Positions 52,729-61,502 of a DNA stretch of 64,000 nt are shown one piece after another; position 1 is the stretch's first letter; each line of letters opens with the position of its first letter. This DNA is from an uncultured Prevotellaceae bacterium. Lineage in GTDB: Bacteria > Bacteroidota > Bacteroidia > Bacteroidales > Bacteroidaceae. The translations under genes and the position numbers were made by a program. Below the pieces are notes generated by a model that saw only the letters and a list, made by a program, of their open reading frames with translations, did no database searches and was not told the origin of the DNA. Location: assembly GCA_900314655.1 (NCBI GenBank), contig OMWC01000009.1, positions 1-64,000 on the forward strand. The letters run 5' to 3'.

Positions 52729-53739
52729 TTAGATGCCGACGTTGACTCTCAACTGGGCGACGCACTTGGTGGTGCCGTTGTCGGTGATGATGTGGAAAGC
52801 GGGCTTTAGGGCGAGGAAGCTGGTGAGCTGGAGATTGCAGACGAACTCTGTAGAAAACTCGTCGGTATTGAGGATTCGGGCGTAGGTGGAGATCAGGCCG
52901 AAAGTGGCACGCTTGTAGGTGTATTTTCCGCCGAGGGCGGCGAAGTTCGGGCTGCTAATGTAGCTGCCGAAAGCATGGCCGTAGGCTGCCAGCAGGATGA
53001 GGTCTGGCGACAGGGCTTGCTCGGCGTAGGTCCATACGGTGGGCGTGGTGTCGGTCTCGCTGTGGAGGCTGGCTCCCAGGTAATAGTGGCTGCCGCGATG
53101 GCGGTATTCGGCCTGGGCAAGGGCAAAGAGGCCGTCGCTCTTGGGGCAGAAGCGGAACACGTTGTTAGGACCCGTGAAACGGTAGTTTCCCTCGCCGTTG
53201 TAGAGTGACGCCTGGAGGCGCAGGTTCTCGTTGTCGTAGGCGTAGTGAAAGCCTACGGATGCGTAGGGGAAGGTGCCGACGGGGAAGTTCATGCTGATGG
53301 TTGGGAAGATGCCGCAGGAGCTGGTGGTGAAGAGGCTGAGGGTCTCGCTGCAGAAGTAGTCTTCGTCGGTGCGGCGGATGCCTGCAAAGAGGGAATGGTG
53401 GTCGTGAGGCTGCCACGTGAATCCGGCCACGGTCAGGGCAAAGGGAATGTTCAATTCGTCGGTGTCGATATTGGAGATACCTTGCAGGTCGATGATATCG
53501 AGTTCCTGGCCGATAACAAGCGAGCCGAGGGCGCCTGCCTCGAAGGTGAGCTTGCGGGAAAGCGGAACATGGGCACGGAGCTGCAGGAGGTTGGCATTAC
53601 GGAATTTTTCGAAGTCGGTCTGCACCTCGCTCGAAAAATCGACGCCGAACGTGGGGCGCAGGGAGGTGCTGTCGGCATCCTGTGCCGACAGGTGCAGACA
53701 GGCCGCTAAGAGGGCGATGATGGCGAATATCGTCTTCAA
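52729..53739 (-). CDS. outer-membrane beta-barrel (OprB/porin-like)
   Basis: 336 residues with a signal peptide (MKTIFAIIALLAACLHLSAQ). The body is made of alternating strands with aromatic girdles (SVGFHYAYDNENLRLQASLY, YLGASLHSETDTTPTVW, YGHAFGSYISSPNFAALGGK) and ends with a strand LRVNVGI, consistent with a barrel of about fourteen or more strands. It looks like a specific or general porin, but I do not recognise the ligand. Transcribed leftward and separated from the PPIase gene by a terminator. Confidence 0.7.
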   Translation of the reverse strand: MKTIFAIIALLAACLHLSAQDADSTSLRPTFGVDFSSEVQTDFEKFRNANLLQLRAHVPLSRKLTFEAGALGSLVIGQELDIIDLQGISNIDTDELNIPFALTVAGFTWQPHDHHSLFAGIRRTDEDYFCSETLSLFTTSSCGIFPTISMNFPVGTFPYASVGFHYAYDNENLRLQASLYNGEGNYRFTGPNNVFRFCPKSDGLFALAQAEYRHRGSHYYLGASLHSETDTTPTVWTYAEQALSPDLILLAAYGHAFGSYISSPNFAALGGKYTYKRATFGLISTYARILNTDEFSTEFVCNLQLTSFLALKPAFHIITDNGTTKCVAQLRVNVGI

Positions 53740-53773
53740 ATCTATTTCTTGGTTTGTTTGTAGTGATAATCGG

Positions 53774-53807
53774 AAAAAGGCTCCCGTGGGAACGCGGAAG
53801 CCTTTTT
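53774..53807 (-). terminator. terminator after the PPIase gene
   Basis: AAAAAGGCT at 53774-53782 pairs with AGCCTTTTT at 53799-53807. On the minus strand it lies just after the PPIase stop at 53839. Confidence 0.85.
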
Positions 53808-53838
53808 GGTGTGTATTAAGACTACTCTCTCTGTCGGA

Positions 53839-55983
53839 TTAGAAGAAGAGGTAGCGGTTGTCGGTCACGTTGGCCTTCTGGTAGAGGTCGCGCATGAACT
53901 GTCCGGCATACTGCATCAAGCGCTGCTTCTGACTCTGCTCGGCGGTCTTGGCGTCGAACTTCACACCGGCACGGTTGGCCTTGCTGATGACCTGGAAGAG
54001 ATAGACTCCGGCGTTACCCTTGACGGGGGCTGCGCAGAACTTTCCGGCGGCGGTAGCGGCTACGGCACCGCTGAGGGCGGGCTCGCTGGCTCCGGTCTCA
54101 GGAATGAATACGGGAGCGGCGAAGGTCACCTGGTTGACGGGTGCCACCTTGGCGCCCTTCTTCTGGGCTGCGGCAATGCTGGTCACGCCCTTGGCCTTAG
54201 CCATGAGGATCTCGGCTTTCTTATCGTTCATCACCTGGGTACGGATGTACTCCTTCACCTGTGCGTTGTCGAGTGTGAGGTAGCCCTTCTTGTTCACCTT
54301 GGTGAGGGCGAGCACGAGCAGATGGTCGTTGTTGCCACACTCATAGAGCGGAGAGATGGTGCCTTCCTTGGCCTCGAAGAGCCACTTCATGGCCTCGCGG
54401 GTGGAAGGAATGTTCACTACGTAGTGCTCGGCATTGCTGATGCCCTGACGCTCCTGAACCTTGAAGCCGTACTTGGCGGCGTTCTTCTCCATGGCCTCGA
54501 GGGTCTGGTTCTCGCTGACGAACTGTGAGAACTTGTTGTAGGCGGCGCTATAGGTGTCCTTAGAGAAGTCGATGGACTTCTTGATGACGGCTGCCACATA
54601 CTTGGTTGTCATGGCGCGGCGATCAGTGACCTGAAGGATGATGTTGCCATTGGTCATGGCCACATTGTTCAGGGAGTTCACAGCGGCTGTGGAGAGGGTG
54701 TTGAGATAATTCTTGGTGTCCTTATCCATGGAAGGAGCGCTCTGATACTGGTTGCTGACGAGCCATGTCTTCTCGCCGGTCTGTCCGTACTTCTTGGCGA
54801 TGGCCTCGAAGTCGGCACCTCCCTGGAGGGCGGTATAGATACTGTCGGCTGTCTTCTTGGCTGCGGCTACGTCCTCGCCACCGACCTGAATGGCACGGAA
54901 CTGAACGGAGTCGGGCATCTGCTGCTTGGAGATGAGCTTGATGACGTTGAGGGTATTGTCGCCCTTGTTCTCCTTCACGGCTGAAGTGGCACCAACGGCG
55001 ATTGAGTCGAGCTGCTGAGCGATGTCGGCGGGGAAAGCGGCCTTGGTCTGAGGGATACCCAGGAAGCTTACCAGGCTGTTGGCCTTGCGAACGACCTCGG
55101 TGGGATCAGCGGCGGCGGCCAGCTTGGCGGCGGCATCGTTGATAGCCTTGTTGAGGGCCGTGCGGTCGGCTGTAGAAGGCAGAACCTGGAAATCTACATA
55201 CTTCACGTCGCGGGTCTCTTCGAGCTGCTTGAAGCGCTCCTTGAGTTCCTTGTATTTGGCGTTGAGGTCAGCATCGCTGATCTTCACGTCCTTGTCGTTG
55301 ACGGTGCTGTAGGCGAAGGTGGCCAGCTGGATGTTGCTCTCCTCGTTCTCGTCCTTGAACGACTGCTTGGCAGCCACGGGGTTGGAGAGGATGCTTCCGG
55401 CCAGGAGGGCCTGATACTTCTGCTGGAGCGACTGTGTGCGGAGGTTCTTCTCGATGAATTTCCAGTAGTTGTAGATGCCGGTATATTGCTCGGCCATCTG
55501 ACCGCCGCTCTGCTGGGCCTTCTTGTACTCAGCGAGGAACTTCTTCAGCGCGCTGGCATCGAAACGGCCGGTCTGCTGGTTGACGAAAGGTGTCTGCAGG
55601 AGCATGGGGTTGGTTCCCTCGTTGAGCATATTCTGCAGTTCCTGATCCGTAACGGTGAGACCCAGCTTCTCAGCCTCGTCAGCGATAATCTCCTGCTGCA
55701 CGTAGTTCTGCCACACCATGTCCTTGACCTGGTTGAGTTCCTGGTCGGTCAGGTTGTCGCGTCCCTGGGTCATCTTAATCACATCGGTGTACTCGTCGAT
55801 GAGTCTCTGGAACTCCTGTACATCGATTTTCTTTCCTAACACTTCGCCGATCTGCTGACGCTCCTGGTTACGAGTTGACTCGCAAGAGCGGAACAATTCC
55901 TCGGCAATGAATGCAAAAAGGGCAAGACCAATCACCGTTACAAGGATTGGGCCCCAGCTTCTGATTTTTCCAATTGCTGCCAT
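53839..55983 (-). CDS. membrane-anchored peptidyl-prolyl isomerase (PpiD/SurA-like)
   Basis: 714 residues. One N-terminal transmembrane helix (WGPILVTVIGLALFAFIA), then a SurA-type N-terminal chaperone domain (about 40-240), a parvulin-like region (about 345-440; PDSVQFRAIQVGG, LQGGADFEAIAKKYG) and a second C-terminal part. It should help fold outer-membrane proteins on the periplasmic side of the inner membrane. It lies downstream of the CNNM/LptC genes in the order typical of Bacteroidetes. Ends at the terminator at 53774. Confidence 0.9.
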   Translation of the reverse strand: MAAIGKIRSWGPILVTVIGLALFAFIAEELFRSCESTRNQERQQIGEVLGKKIDVQEFQRLIDEYTDVIKMTQGRDNLTDQELNQVKDMVWQNYVQQEIIADEAEKLGLTVTDQELQNMLNEGTNPMLLQTPFVNQQTGRFDASALKKFLAEYKKAQQSGGQMAEQYTGIYNYWKFIEKNLRTQSLQQKYQALLAGSILSNPVAAKQSFKDENEESNIQLATFAYSTVNDKDVKISDADLNAKYKELKERFKQLEETRDVKYVDFQVLPSTADRTALNKAINDAAAKLAAAADPTEVVRKANSLVSFLGIPQTKAAFPADIAQQLDSIAVGATSAVKENKGDNTLNVIKLISKQQMPDSVQFRAIQVGGEDVAAAKKTADSIYTALQGGADFEAIAKKYGQTGEKTWLVSNQYQSAPSMDKDTKNYLNTLSTAAVNSLNNVAMTNGNIILQVTDRRAMTTKYVAAVIKKSIDFSKDTYSAAYNKFSQFVSENQTLEAMEKNAAKYGFKVQERQGISNAEHYVVNIPSTREAMKWLFEAKEGTISPLYECGNNDHLLVLALTKVNKKGYLTLDNAQVKEYIRTQVMNDKKAEILMAKAKGVTSIAAAQKKGAKVAPVNQVTFAAPVFIPETGASEPALSGAVAATAAGKFCAAPVKGNAGVYLFQVISKANRAGVKFDAKTAEQSQKQRLMQYAGQFMRDLYQKANVTDNRYLFF

Positions 55984-56034
55984 TTGTTTTTATATTTATT
56001 TATTATTTATTTTTCTGATATTTCAAATCAAGGT

Positions 56035-56043
56035 GCAAAATTA
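56035..56043 (-). promoter_or_regulatory. -7 promoter box of the PPIase gene
   Basis: TAATTTTGC on the minus strand, 51 nt before the ATG at 55983, so the gene can be transcribed separately from the CNNM gene. Confidence 0.6.
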
Positions 56044-56088
56044 CAAAAAAGAAAACAATAAACCGCAACTTTCTTGCAAAAAGTTTGA

Positions 56089-57357
56089 TTATTCAACCAC
56101 TTTCAGCCTGACGAGTTCGATTTTTGTCATCGTATTCTTGATAATGCGGAACTCAAAACGGCCTATCTTCACCACTTCGTTGAGCTTCGGGAAGCTCTGG
56201 TAATAGTGGAGGATCAGACCGCCGAGCGTCATATAGTCTTCGCTCTCAGGAAGGTCGAGGTCGAATTTCTCGTTGATGGTGTCAATCTCCAGTCGGGCGG
56301 AAAGGATGTACTCTCCGTCGGGCAACTGCTTGGCGACATAGTTGGAGGAGTCGTGCTCGTCCTCGATCTCGCCGAAGATTTCCTCTACGATATCTTCGAG
56401 GGAGACGATGCCGCTGGTGCCGCCAAACTCATCCACGACCACGGCGAGCGACTTTTTCTGCTGGAGGAACATCTGCATCAGCTTGCGGGCGGTCATCGTC
56501 TCGGGCACGTAGGGCATCTGCTGGATGTTGTCGAGCCATTTCTCGGGCTGGCGGAACATCTCGGAGGAATGGATGTAGCCGGTGATATGGTCAACGTCTT
56601 CGTGATAGACGATGATCTTCGACTTGCCGCTCTCTACGAAGACGGTCATCAGCTCGTCGAGCGAGCAGTTGTCTTCCACGGCCTTGATTTCGGTTCGGGG
56701 CACCATACAGTCGCGCACCTTGGTATCGGCGAAGTCGAGGGCATTCTGGAAGATCTTGACCTCCTCGTCGATATCATCTTCATTCTCAGCGTTGTCGATA
56801 CTGGACTGCACCAGATAGTCGAGGTCAACCTTGGTGAAGGCATCGTCGTTCTTCTCTTTCTCTATCTTGAAACCGAAGATGCGGAGAATGACGCGCGAGA
56901 GCATCGTGCTGAAGCGCGAGATGGGCCATAGCACCACGTAGCACAGATAGGCGGGGAAGGCGAAGAACGAGAGCAGGCGGTTGGCATTGCTCTTGAAGAG
57001 TGTCTTGGGCAGGAACTCGCCCGTGAAAAGCACGATCAGGGTGGACAGGATCGTGTCGGCAGGCACGGTGAACGTGGCGTCCATCCCCTTGAAAAGGGTG
57101 CGGTCAAAGAGATCGGCGAAAAGGATGCCATAGACTACGAGGGCGATATTGTTGCCCACGAGCATCGTGCTGACGAAGTTGTTGGGATGGCGGTAGAACG
57201 TCTGGAGAAAATAGCCGGAGAACTTCTGCTTTTCCTTGTCCATCTCGGCAAGCATACGGTTGCTCGACACGAAGGCGATCTCCATTCCCGAGAAGAAGGC
57301 GGAGAAGACCATCGTGATAAGGATTCCTATAATAAGTGGTATGTCTGATTCTGACAT
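56089..57357 (-). CDS. CNNM/CorC-type protein (hemolysin C family; GldE-like)
   Basis: 422 residues. N-terminal DUF21 membrane domain with three to four helices (starting IPLIIGILITMVFSAFFSG), two CBS domains (about 205-330; VPRTEIKAVEDNC, SLAVVVDEFGGTSGIVS) and the small CorC/HlyC module at the end (about 345-422). Such proteins are linked to magnesium or cobalt efflux; in gliding Bacteroidetes the homologue is GldE. LptC lies 26 nt upstream on the same strand. Confidence 0.9.
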   Translation of the reverse strand: MSESDIPLIIGILITMVFSAFFSGMEIAFVSSNRMLAEMDKEKQKFSGYFLQTFYRHPNNFVSTMLVGNNIALVVYGILFADLFDRTLFKGMDATFTVPADTILSTLIVLFTGEFLPKTLFKSNANRLLSFFAFPAYLCYVVLWPISRFSTMLSRVILRIFGFKIEKEKNDDAFTKVDLDYLVQSSIDNAENEDDIDEEVKIFQNALDFADTKVRDCMVPRTEIKAVEDNCSLDELMTVFVESGKSKIIVYHEDVDHITGYIHSSEMFRQPEKWLDNIQQMPYVPETMTARKLMQMFLQQKKSLAVVVDEFGGTSGIVSLEDIVEEIFGEIEDEHDSSNYVAKQLPDGEYILSARLEIDTINEKFDLDLPESEDYMTLGGLILHYYQSFPKLNEVVKIGRFEFRIIKNTMTKIELVRLKVVE

Positions 57358-57383
57358 TTTTGCTTGTTTTCAATGAGTTATAC

Positions 57384-58082
57384 TTAGGGCGTCACGGGCG
57401 TTTTCTTGATGGGCTCCGTGGGTTTGCGCTTCATCGACTTCACGCTGTCGGGAGCCGAGAGGATGGAGTCGCCGCTGTTGGTGCCCATTCCGTCGGCACC
57501 GCGCACGAAGGAGCCTTTCGAATTGCTCACCGTGTAATGCGTCATCCGCTCGTCGCTGGTGAAATAGGAGCCTTGCAGCTCGCGCTCGGGTGTCACCACG
57601 CGTGAGAAGCGATGGCTGTAGAGTTCATGGCGGTTCTGATCCCAGAAGAGTTCCTCGCTGGAGAAGCGGAGGCCGTCTTTGGTTCTCACGCGCACCCGGC
57701 CACGCAGTTCCCAGAGTTTATTGGTGTCGTAATAGTAAGCGGTATCGGCCTGGATGTAGGCTTCCACGTGGAATTTCTCGTCGAACTGCTCCACGAAGAT
57801 GCCCTTGTTGAAGGTCCATCGCGTTGGGTTTTTCACGGTGTTCACGTCCCACACCTCGGTCACGATGCGGTATTTCAGCACGCCGGAGTCGCTGATGAGC
57901 GTGTTCACGCCGTAGGAGGTCATCACCGATGCCGAATCGCGCTCATTGATTGCGGGTGCCGTATGCTCGATGGTCTCTTCGCAGGAGTTGGTGAAGATGA
58001 GGAATGGAGACAATGAGAGCATGAGAAGCAAGGCTTTGCCCAGTTTCCTCAGACCTCGTGTAAATGACTTACCATCACCCAT
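57384..58082 (-). CDS. lptC: LPS export protein LptC
   Basis: 232 residues with a lipoprotein-like signal (LSLSPFLIFTNSC) and an LptC fold (MTSYGVNTLISDSGVLKYRIV, FDEKFHVEAYIQADTAYYYD, LFWDQNRHELYS). It carries lipopolysaccharide from the LptBFG transporter to LptA. The tail after residue ~205 is proline-rich and charged. ATG 58082 lies within the heptamer array, so the first residues (MGDG) are repeat-encoded. The longer frame to 58103 would only add repeat-derived residues and was rejected. Confidence 0.87.
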   Translation of the reverse strand: MGDGKSFTRGLRKLGKALLLMLSLSPFLIFTNSCEETIEHTAPAINERDSASVMTSYGVNTLISDSGVLKYRIVTEVWDVNTVKNPTRWTFNKGIFVEQFDEKFHVEAYIQADTAYYYDTNKLWELRGRVRVRTKDGLRFSSEELFWDQNRHELYSHRFSRVVTPERELQGSYFTSDERMTHYTVSNSKGSFVRGADGMGTNSGDSILSAPDSVKSMKRKPTEPIKKTPVTP

Positions 58083-58133
58083 AAACCACAAACTATCAAC
58101 CATAAACCATCAACGATCAACCATCAACCATCA
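58071..58133 (-). repeat. nine heptamers between the barrel gene and lptC
   Basis: Minus strand: TGATGGT, TGATGGT, TGATCGT, TGATGGT, TTATGGT, TGATAGT, TTGTGGT, TTATGGG, TGATGGT. The first TGA is the stop codon of the barrel gene (58133-58131). The ATG of lptC (58082) sits in the eighth unit. Confidence 0.92.
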
Positions 58134-59450
58134 CTCCACCTTCCACTTGGCGAACCAACGCTCGTTGAACGTGATTCCGATGTTGATGCGGAATGTATTG
58201 GCCTCAATGAGATTGCTGGCTTTCTGGTTTACCCATTGAGCCGAGATGTTGAGGAAGCTGCGGTTGTTGATGGAGTTGATGATGGGAATACCGAAACCTG
58301 CACTCACCGAAATCTCCTTCGGGCCGTCCTGGCCATTTATTTTTAAATAAGGTGTAGTATAGGATGCACCGAACCGATAGCGCAGACGGCTCATGAACGA
58401 GCGTCCGTACTCATTCTGGCAATACTCACCGCCAAAGGTCAGCTTATGACGGTCCTTGAAATAATCGTCGGAGACGGCATAGGAGCCAATGTCGTTCTTG
58501 GTGGCATAGACGGGGAAACCGGTCTTGCTCCAGCGCTGCTGCTGATAGTCGATGCCCAACTTCAGCTGGTTGTTGTGGTTGAACTGAAGTCCGGCTCCTA
58601 TCATCGTAGGCAGTTCGAGCGCATTGTCGGCCACAAAGGTCGTGGTGTCGGTCACGCCCGTAGAGCTGTTCACCGAGATCACCTTGCACTCAGGATCTTC
58701 GTTCAGCTTATGGCCGGGACTGAAGGTGAGGCCCACAGTCAGTCGGTCTTTCTTGCTGAGGGGCAAAGTGTACTGGGCTCCGAAGTCCAGCTTATAGTTG
58801 TTCACCGAAGCCGTGTAGTACTTGTGGAGGGTATTGACCGTAGAGACGTTGTACTCATTGGTGATGGCACGCTCATAGTTGCCCCAGAAATACGACACGT
58901 TGGCACCCAGCGAGAAATTCTTCAGGATCTCCCACCCCACTCCGAGATATACCTGATGGAAACCACCGGAACCGCGGTAGGTGTTGGTGTAAGTGACACT
59001 CTTGTCGGTATTTGCATTTCCCTTGCTGCTATACTTATAGCCGACGTTGGAGAATGGAATGAGGCCTATGCTCACACCCACATGGCGGAAGGCCCTGAAG
59101 CCTGCCACGATGTAATCGAAGTCGGCATTGCGGGCGTTGATCTTCTTGCTGCCTTCCTTGAAGTTGGTGAGCTGCCCGCTGACACCTACGTCGAAGATGA
59201 AACTCAGCGAGTCGATGGCCGAATAGGAAGCGGGGTTCAACTGATTCACCTGGTTGTGCTCGCGGAAGGCAAGGCCGAGGCCGTTCATGCCACGGTTGAA
59301 ACCGCTGGTCTGATCAGCCAGTTCGCCCAAACCAAACTGAGAGTACGGCGAATTGGTTCCGCTATACGACTCGTTTGTATCAGTTGCCGACTGTGCACCC
59401 ACCGTCAGCGCAAATGCTGCCAGAACGACAGCGCTACATATTCTTTTCAT
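58131..59450 (-). CDS. outer-membrane beta-barrel, FadL-like
   Basis: 439 residues with a signal peptide ending ALTVGAQ. A plug-like N-terminus (SPYSQFGLGELADQTSGFNRGM, GMNGLGLAFREHNQVNQLNPA) precedes a barrel of about fourteen strands ending IGITFNERWFAKWKVE. The family is conserved in Bacteroidetes between coaX and lptC. Related proteins of the FadL/OmpP1 type carry hydrophobic compounds; the ligand here is not known. It overlaps the coaX end by 17 nt, so the two are co-transcribed. Confidence 0.83.
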   Translation of the reverse strand: MKRICSAVVLAAFALTVGAQSATDTNESYSGTNSPYSQFGLGELADQTSGFNRGMNGLGLAFREHNQVNQLNPASYSAIDSLSFIFDVGVSGQLTNFKEGSKKINARNADFDYIVAGFRAFRHVGVSIGLIPFSNVGYKYSSKGNANTDKSVTYTNTYRGSGGFHQVYLGVGWEILKNFSLGANVSYFWGNYERAITNEYNVSTVNTLHKYYTASVNNYKLDFGAQYTLPLSKKDRLTVGLTFSPGHKLNEDPECKVISVNSSTGVTDTTTFVADNALELPTMIGAGLQFNHNNQLKLGIDYQQQRWSKTGFPVYATKNDIGSYAVSDDYFKDRHKLTFGGEYCQNEYGRSFMSRLRYRFGASYTTPYLKINGQDGPKEISVSAGFGIPIINSINNRSFLNISAQWVNQKASNLIEANTFRINIGITFNERWFAKWKVE

Positions 59451-60168
59451 TATACTGTAATATTCTGTTTAATCCCCTGGGGACGAGAAAATCGTCTGCA
59501 AAGATAGGAAATTTTTCTTTAAATCGCATGCCTAAGTGAACGCCACCCGTTAAATAAACGTAAAGGTCGGGATATTTCTCCAGGAAACGGCGCACGTAGC
59601 CTTCAATCTCGTACTTCACGCCACGGATCACACCGCTGCGGATGGCTGTGATCGTGGTGTTGCCGAAAGGCGGCGTCACGCCCTCGCGATCCACGAAGGG
59701 CAGACGTCCGGTGAACTGATTCAGGGCGCGGAAACGGATGGTGGGCCCCGGCGAGATGTTGCCGCCCTTGTATTCGCCTGCCGCATTCACGTAGTCGTAG
59801 GTGATACACGTGCCCACGTCGATGATCAGCACATTCCTGCCCGGCTGGAGCCATTCGGCCGCAACGGCAGCTGCCAGACGGTCGGAGCCCAGCGTCTTGG
59901 GCGTGCGGTATTTGTTGACGATGGGCACAGGCGTGATGCCGCTCAGGAATTCTAGCATCGGGAACGGCAGCTTCAGGATCATCTCCTTGAACTCCTGCGG
60001 GATGTCAACCACCGTGCTATAGATGCCACGGTCGAACTGGTACTTCTTGCAGAACTTCGGGAGCAGCCAGTATTCACCCTTGTCGATGCGCTGTTCCTCG
60101 ATGACTTCATCGCCATCGAAGCACACCAGTTTGGCACACGTGTTGCCGATATCTATGATCAGATTCAC
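59434..60168 (-). CDS. coaX: type III pantothenate kinase
   Basis: 244 residues starting at GTG. Fold of the acetate and sugar kinase group: DIGNTCAKLV (phosphate-binding loop), GSDRLAAAVAAEW, VDVGTCITYDYV-like DVGTCITYDYV and GGNISPGPTIRFRAL. Type III enzymes phosphorylate pantothenate, the first step of coenzyme A synthesis, and are insensitive to CoA feedback. coaBC at 46933 carries the next steps. The promoter box at 60191 starts the coaX, barrel, lptC, CNNM transcript. Confidence 0.94.
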   Translation of the reverse strand: MNLIIDIGNTCAKLVCFDGDEVIEEQRIDKGEYWLLPKFCKKYQFDRGIYSTVVDIPQEFKEMILKLPFPMLEFLSGITPVPIVNKYRTPKTLGSDRLAAAVAAEWLQPGRNVLIIDVGTCITYDYVNAAGEYKGGNISPGPTIRFRALNQFTGRLPFVDREGVTPPFGNTTITAIRSGVIRGVKYEIEGYVRRFLEKYPDLYVYLTGGVHLGMRFKEKFPIFADDFLVPRGLNRILQYNEKNM

Positions 60169-60190
60169 TCGCGTTCTTATTATTTAGGGT

Positions 60191-60199
60191 GCAAAATTA
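60191..60199 (-). promoter_or_regulatory. -7 promoter box of the coaX operon
   Basis: TAATTTTGC on the minus strand, 22 nt before the GTG at 60168. Confidence 0.6.
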
Positions 60200-60305
60200 C
60201 GCTAAAAAGGACACACTACAAAGAATTTTATTCTTTTTTTGTGCAGAGGCTGCTTAATTTCGCAATTTTTTGGAAATCGGATACCTTATTTAAAAATAAA
60301 AAGTG

Positions 60306-60314
60306 TACCTTTGC
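60306..60314 (+). promoter_or_regulatory. -7 promoter box of the DUF4105 gene
   Basis: TACCTTTGC, with only 3 nt between it and GTG 60318. Confidence 0.65.
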
Positions 60315-60317
60315 GCC

Positions 60318-61502
60318 GTGAAATGCGAAAAACCTCTTTTCCGGATAGCCTTTCTGGCTCTGACGCTGCTCTTCGTGAGCGGGCTGGAATGCCGTGCCCA
60401 TAAGGAACCGTCGCCAGAAGCCAAGGCCCGTATCGACTCCACCCTCAGCGTGAGTTTCATCACTTGCGGCCCTGGGGCGGAGGCCTATTCGCTCTATGGC
60501 CATACGGCGCTGCATTTCATTGACCGCACCAACGGCACGGACGTGGCCGTCAATTGGGGCATCTTCGATTTCAACAAGCCCAATTTCGTGGGGCGTTTCG
60601 TGTTCGGACTCACCGACTACCTCATGGGCATCTACCCCTTCGAGGCCTTCCTCCGCGAATACGAGGCTGAAGGACGATGGGTGAAGGAACAGCAGCTCAA
60701 CCTCACCCCCGAGGAGAAACTGAGCATCGCCGAAGCCATCTGGGAGAACTACCGCCCCGAGAACCGCGAGTATCGCTACAACTATTTCTACGACAACTGC
60801 ACCACCAGGGCACGCGATATGATAGCCGACCACCTCAGCGGAAAGCTCAACTATCAGCAGTCTGCCAACGAAGGGCTCTCCTTCCGCGACCTGGTTCATC
60901 AGTATTGCAGGCAGCATCCTTGGGCTCGTTTTGGCAACGACATGCTCCTTGGTCTTCAGGCTGACCGTCCTACGACCACCCGCGAGCGCCAGTTCCTGCC
61001 CAGCGAGACCATGAACGATTTTGACCGTGCCGTCGTAGATGGTAACCGGCGTCTCGTCACAGGTACCACCACGCTCGTGGATATTCCCGAGAATCCTGGC
61101 GAAAGCAGTTTTCCGCTCTCGCCTCGTGCCTGCGGCCTGCTGCTGCTGGGCATCGTCGTGGTTCTCACGATATGGGAATTCATCGCCCGGAAAGACTTCC
61201 GCTGGTTTGATGCCCTGCTGATGCTGCTCTGCGGCCTCAGCGGCATCGTGCTCTTTACGATGCTCTTTTCGCAGCATCCCACGGTGCGCCTCAATCTGCA
61301 ACTGCTGCTGCTCAATCCGCTGCCGCTGTTCTTCATCTGGCCGATGCTCAAGGGCAAGTGCCGCTGGCAATATACGATGTGGATCATCCTCATCTGCTGT
61401 TTCATCGTCGGGTCTTTCTGGCAGACCTATGCGGAGGGAATGATGACTGTGGCATACTCTTTGTTTATCAGAAATACCAAACGACTCAAAAGTGAAAAAT
61501 AA
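60318..61502 (+). CDS. DUF4105 membrane protein
   Basis: 394 residues. Signal or anchor at the start (ending LECRA), a DUF4105 domain (about 35-200) with YGHTALHF and YFYDNCTTRARD, where His and Cys resemble a papain/NlpC-type catalytic pair, and about four transmembrane helices at 275-380 (starting ACGLLLLGIVVVLTIWEF). In related envelope proteins the domain faces the periplasm. Activity unproven. The GTG start at 60318 follows the promoter box by 3 nt. It overlaps the next gene by 11 nt. Confidence 0.8.
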   Translation: MKCEKPLFRIAFLALTLLFVSGLECRAHKEPSPEAKARIDSTLSVSFITCGPGAEAYSLYGHTALHFIDRTNGTDVAVNWGIFDFNKPNFVGRFVFGLTDYLMGIYPFEAFLREYEAEGRWVKEQQLNLTPEEKLSIAEAIWENYRPENREYRYNYFYDNCTTRARDMIADHLSGKLNYQQSANEGLSFRDLVHQYCRQHPWARFGNDMLLGLQADRPTTTRERQFLPSETMNDFDRAVVDGNRRLVTGTTTLVDIPENPGESSFPLSPRACGLLLLGIVVVLTIWEFIARKDFRWFDALLMLLCGLSGIVLFTMLFSQHPTVRLNLQLLLLNPLPLFFIWPMLKGKCRWQYTMWIILICCFIVGSFWQTYAEGMMTVAYSLFIRNTKRLKSEK

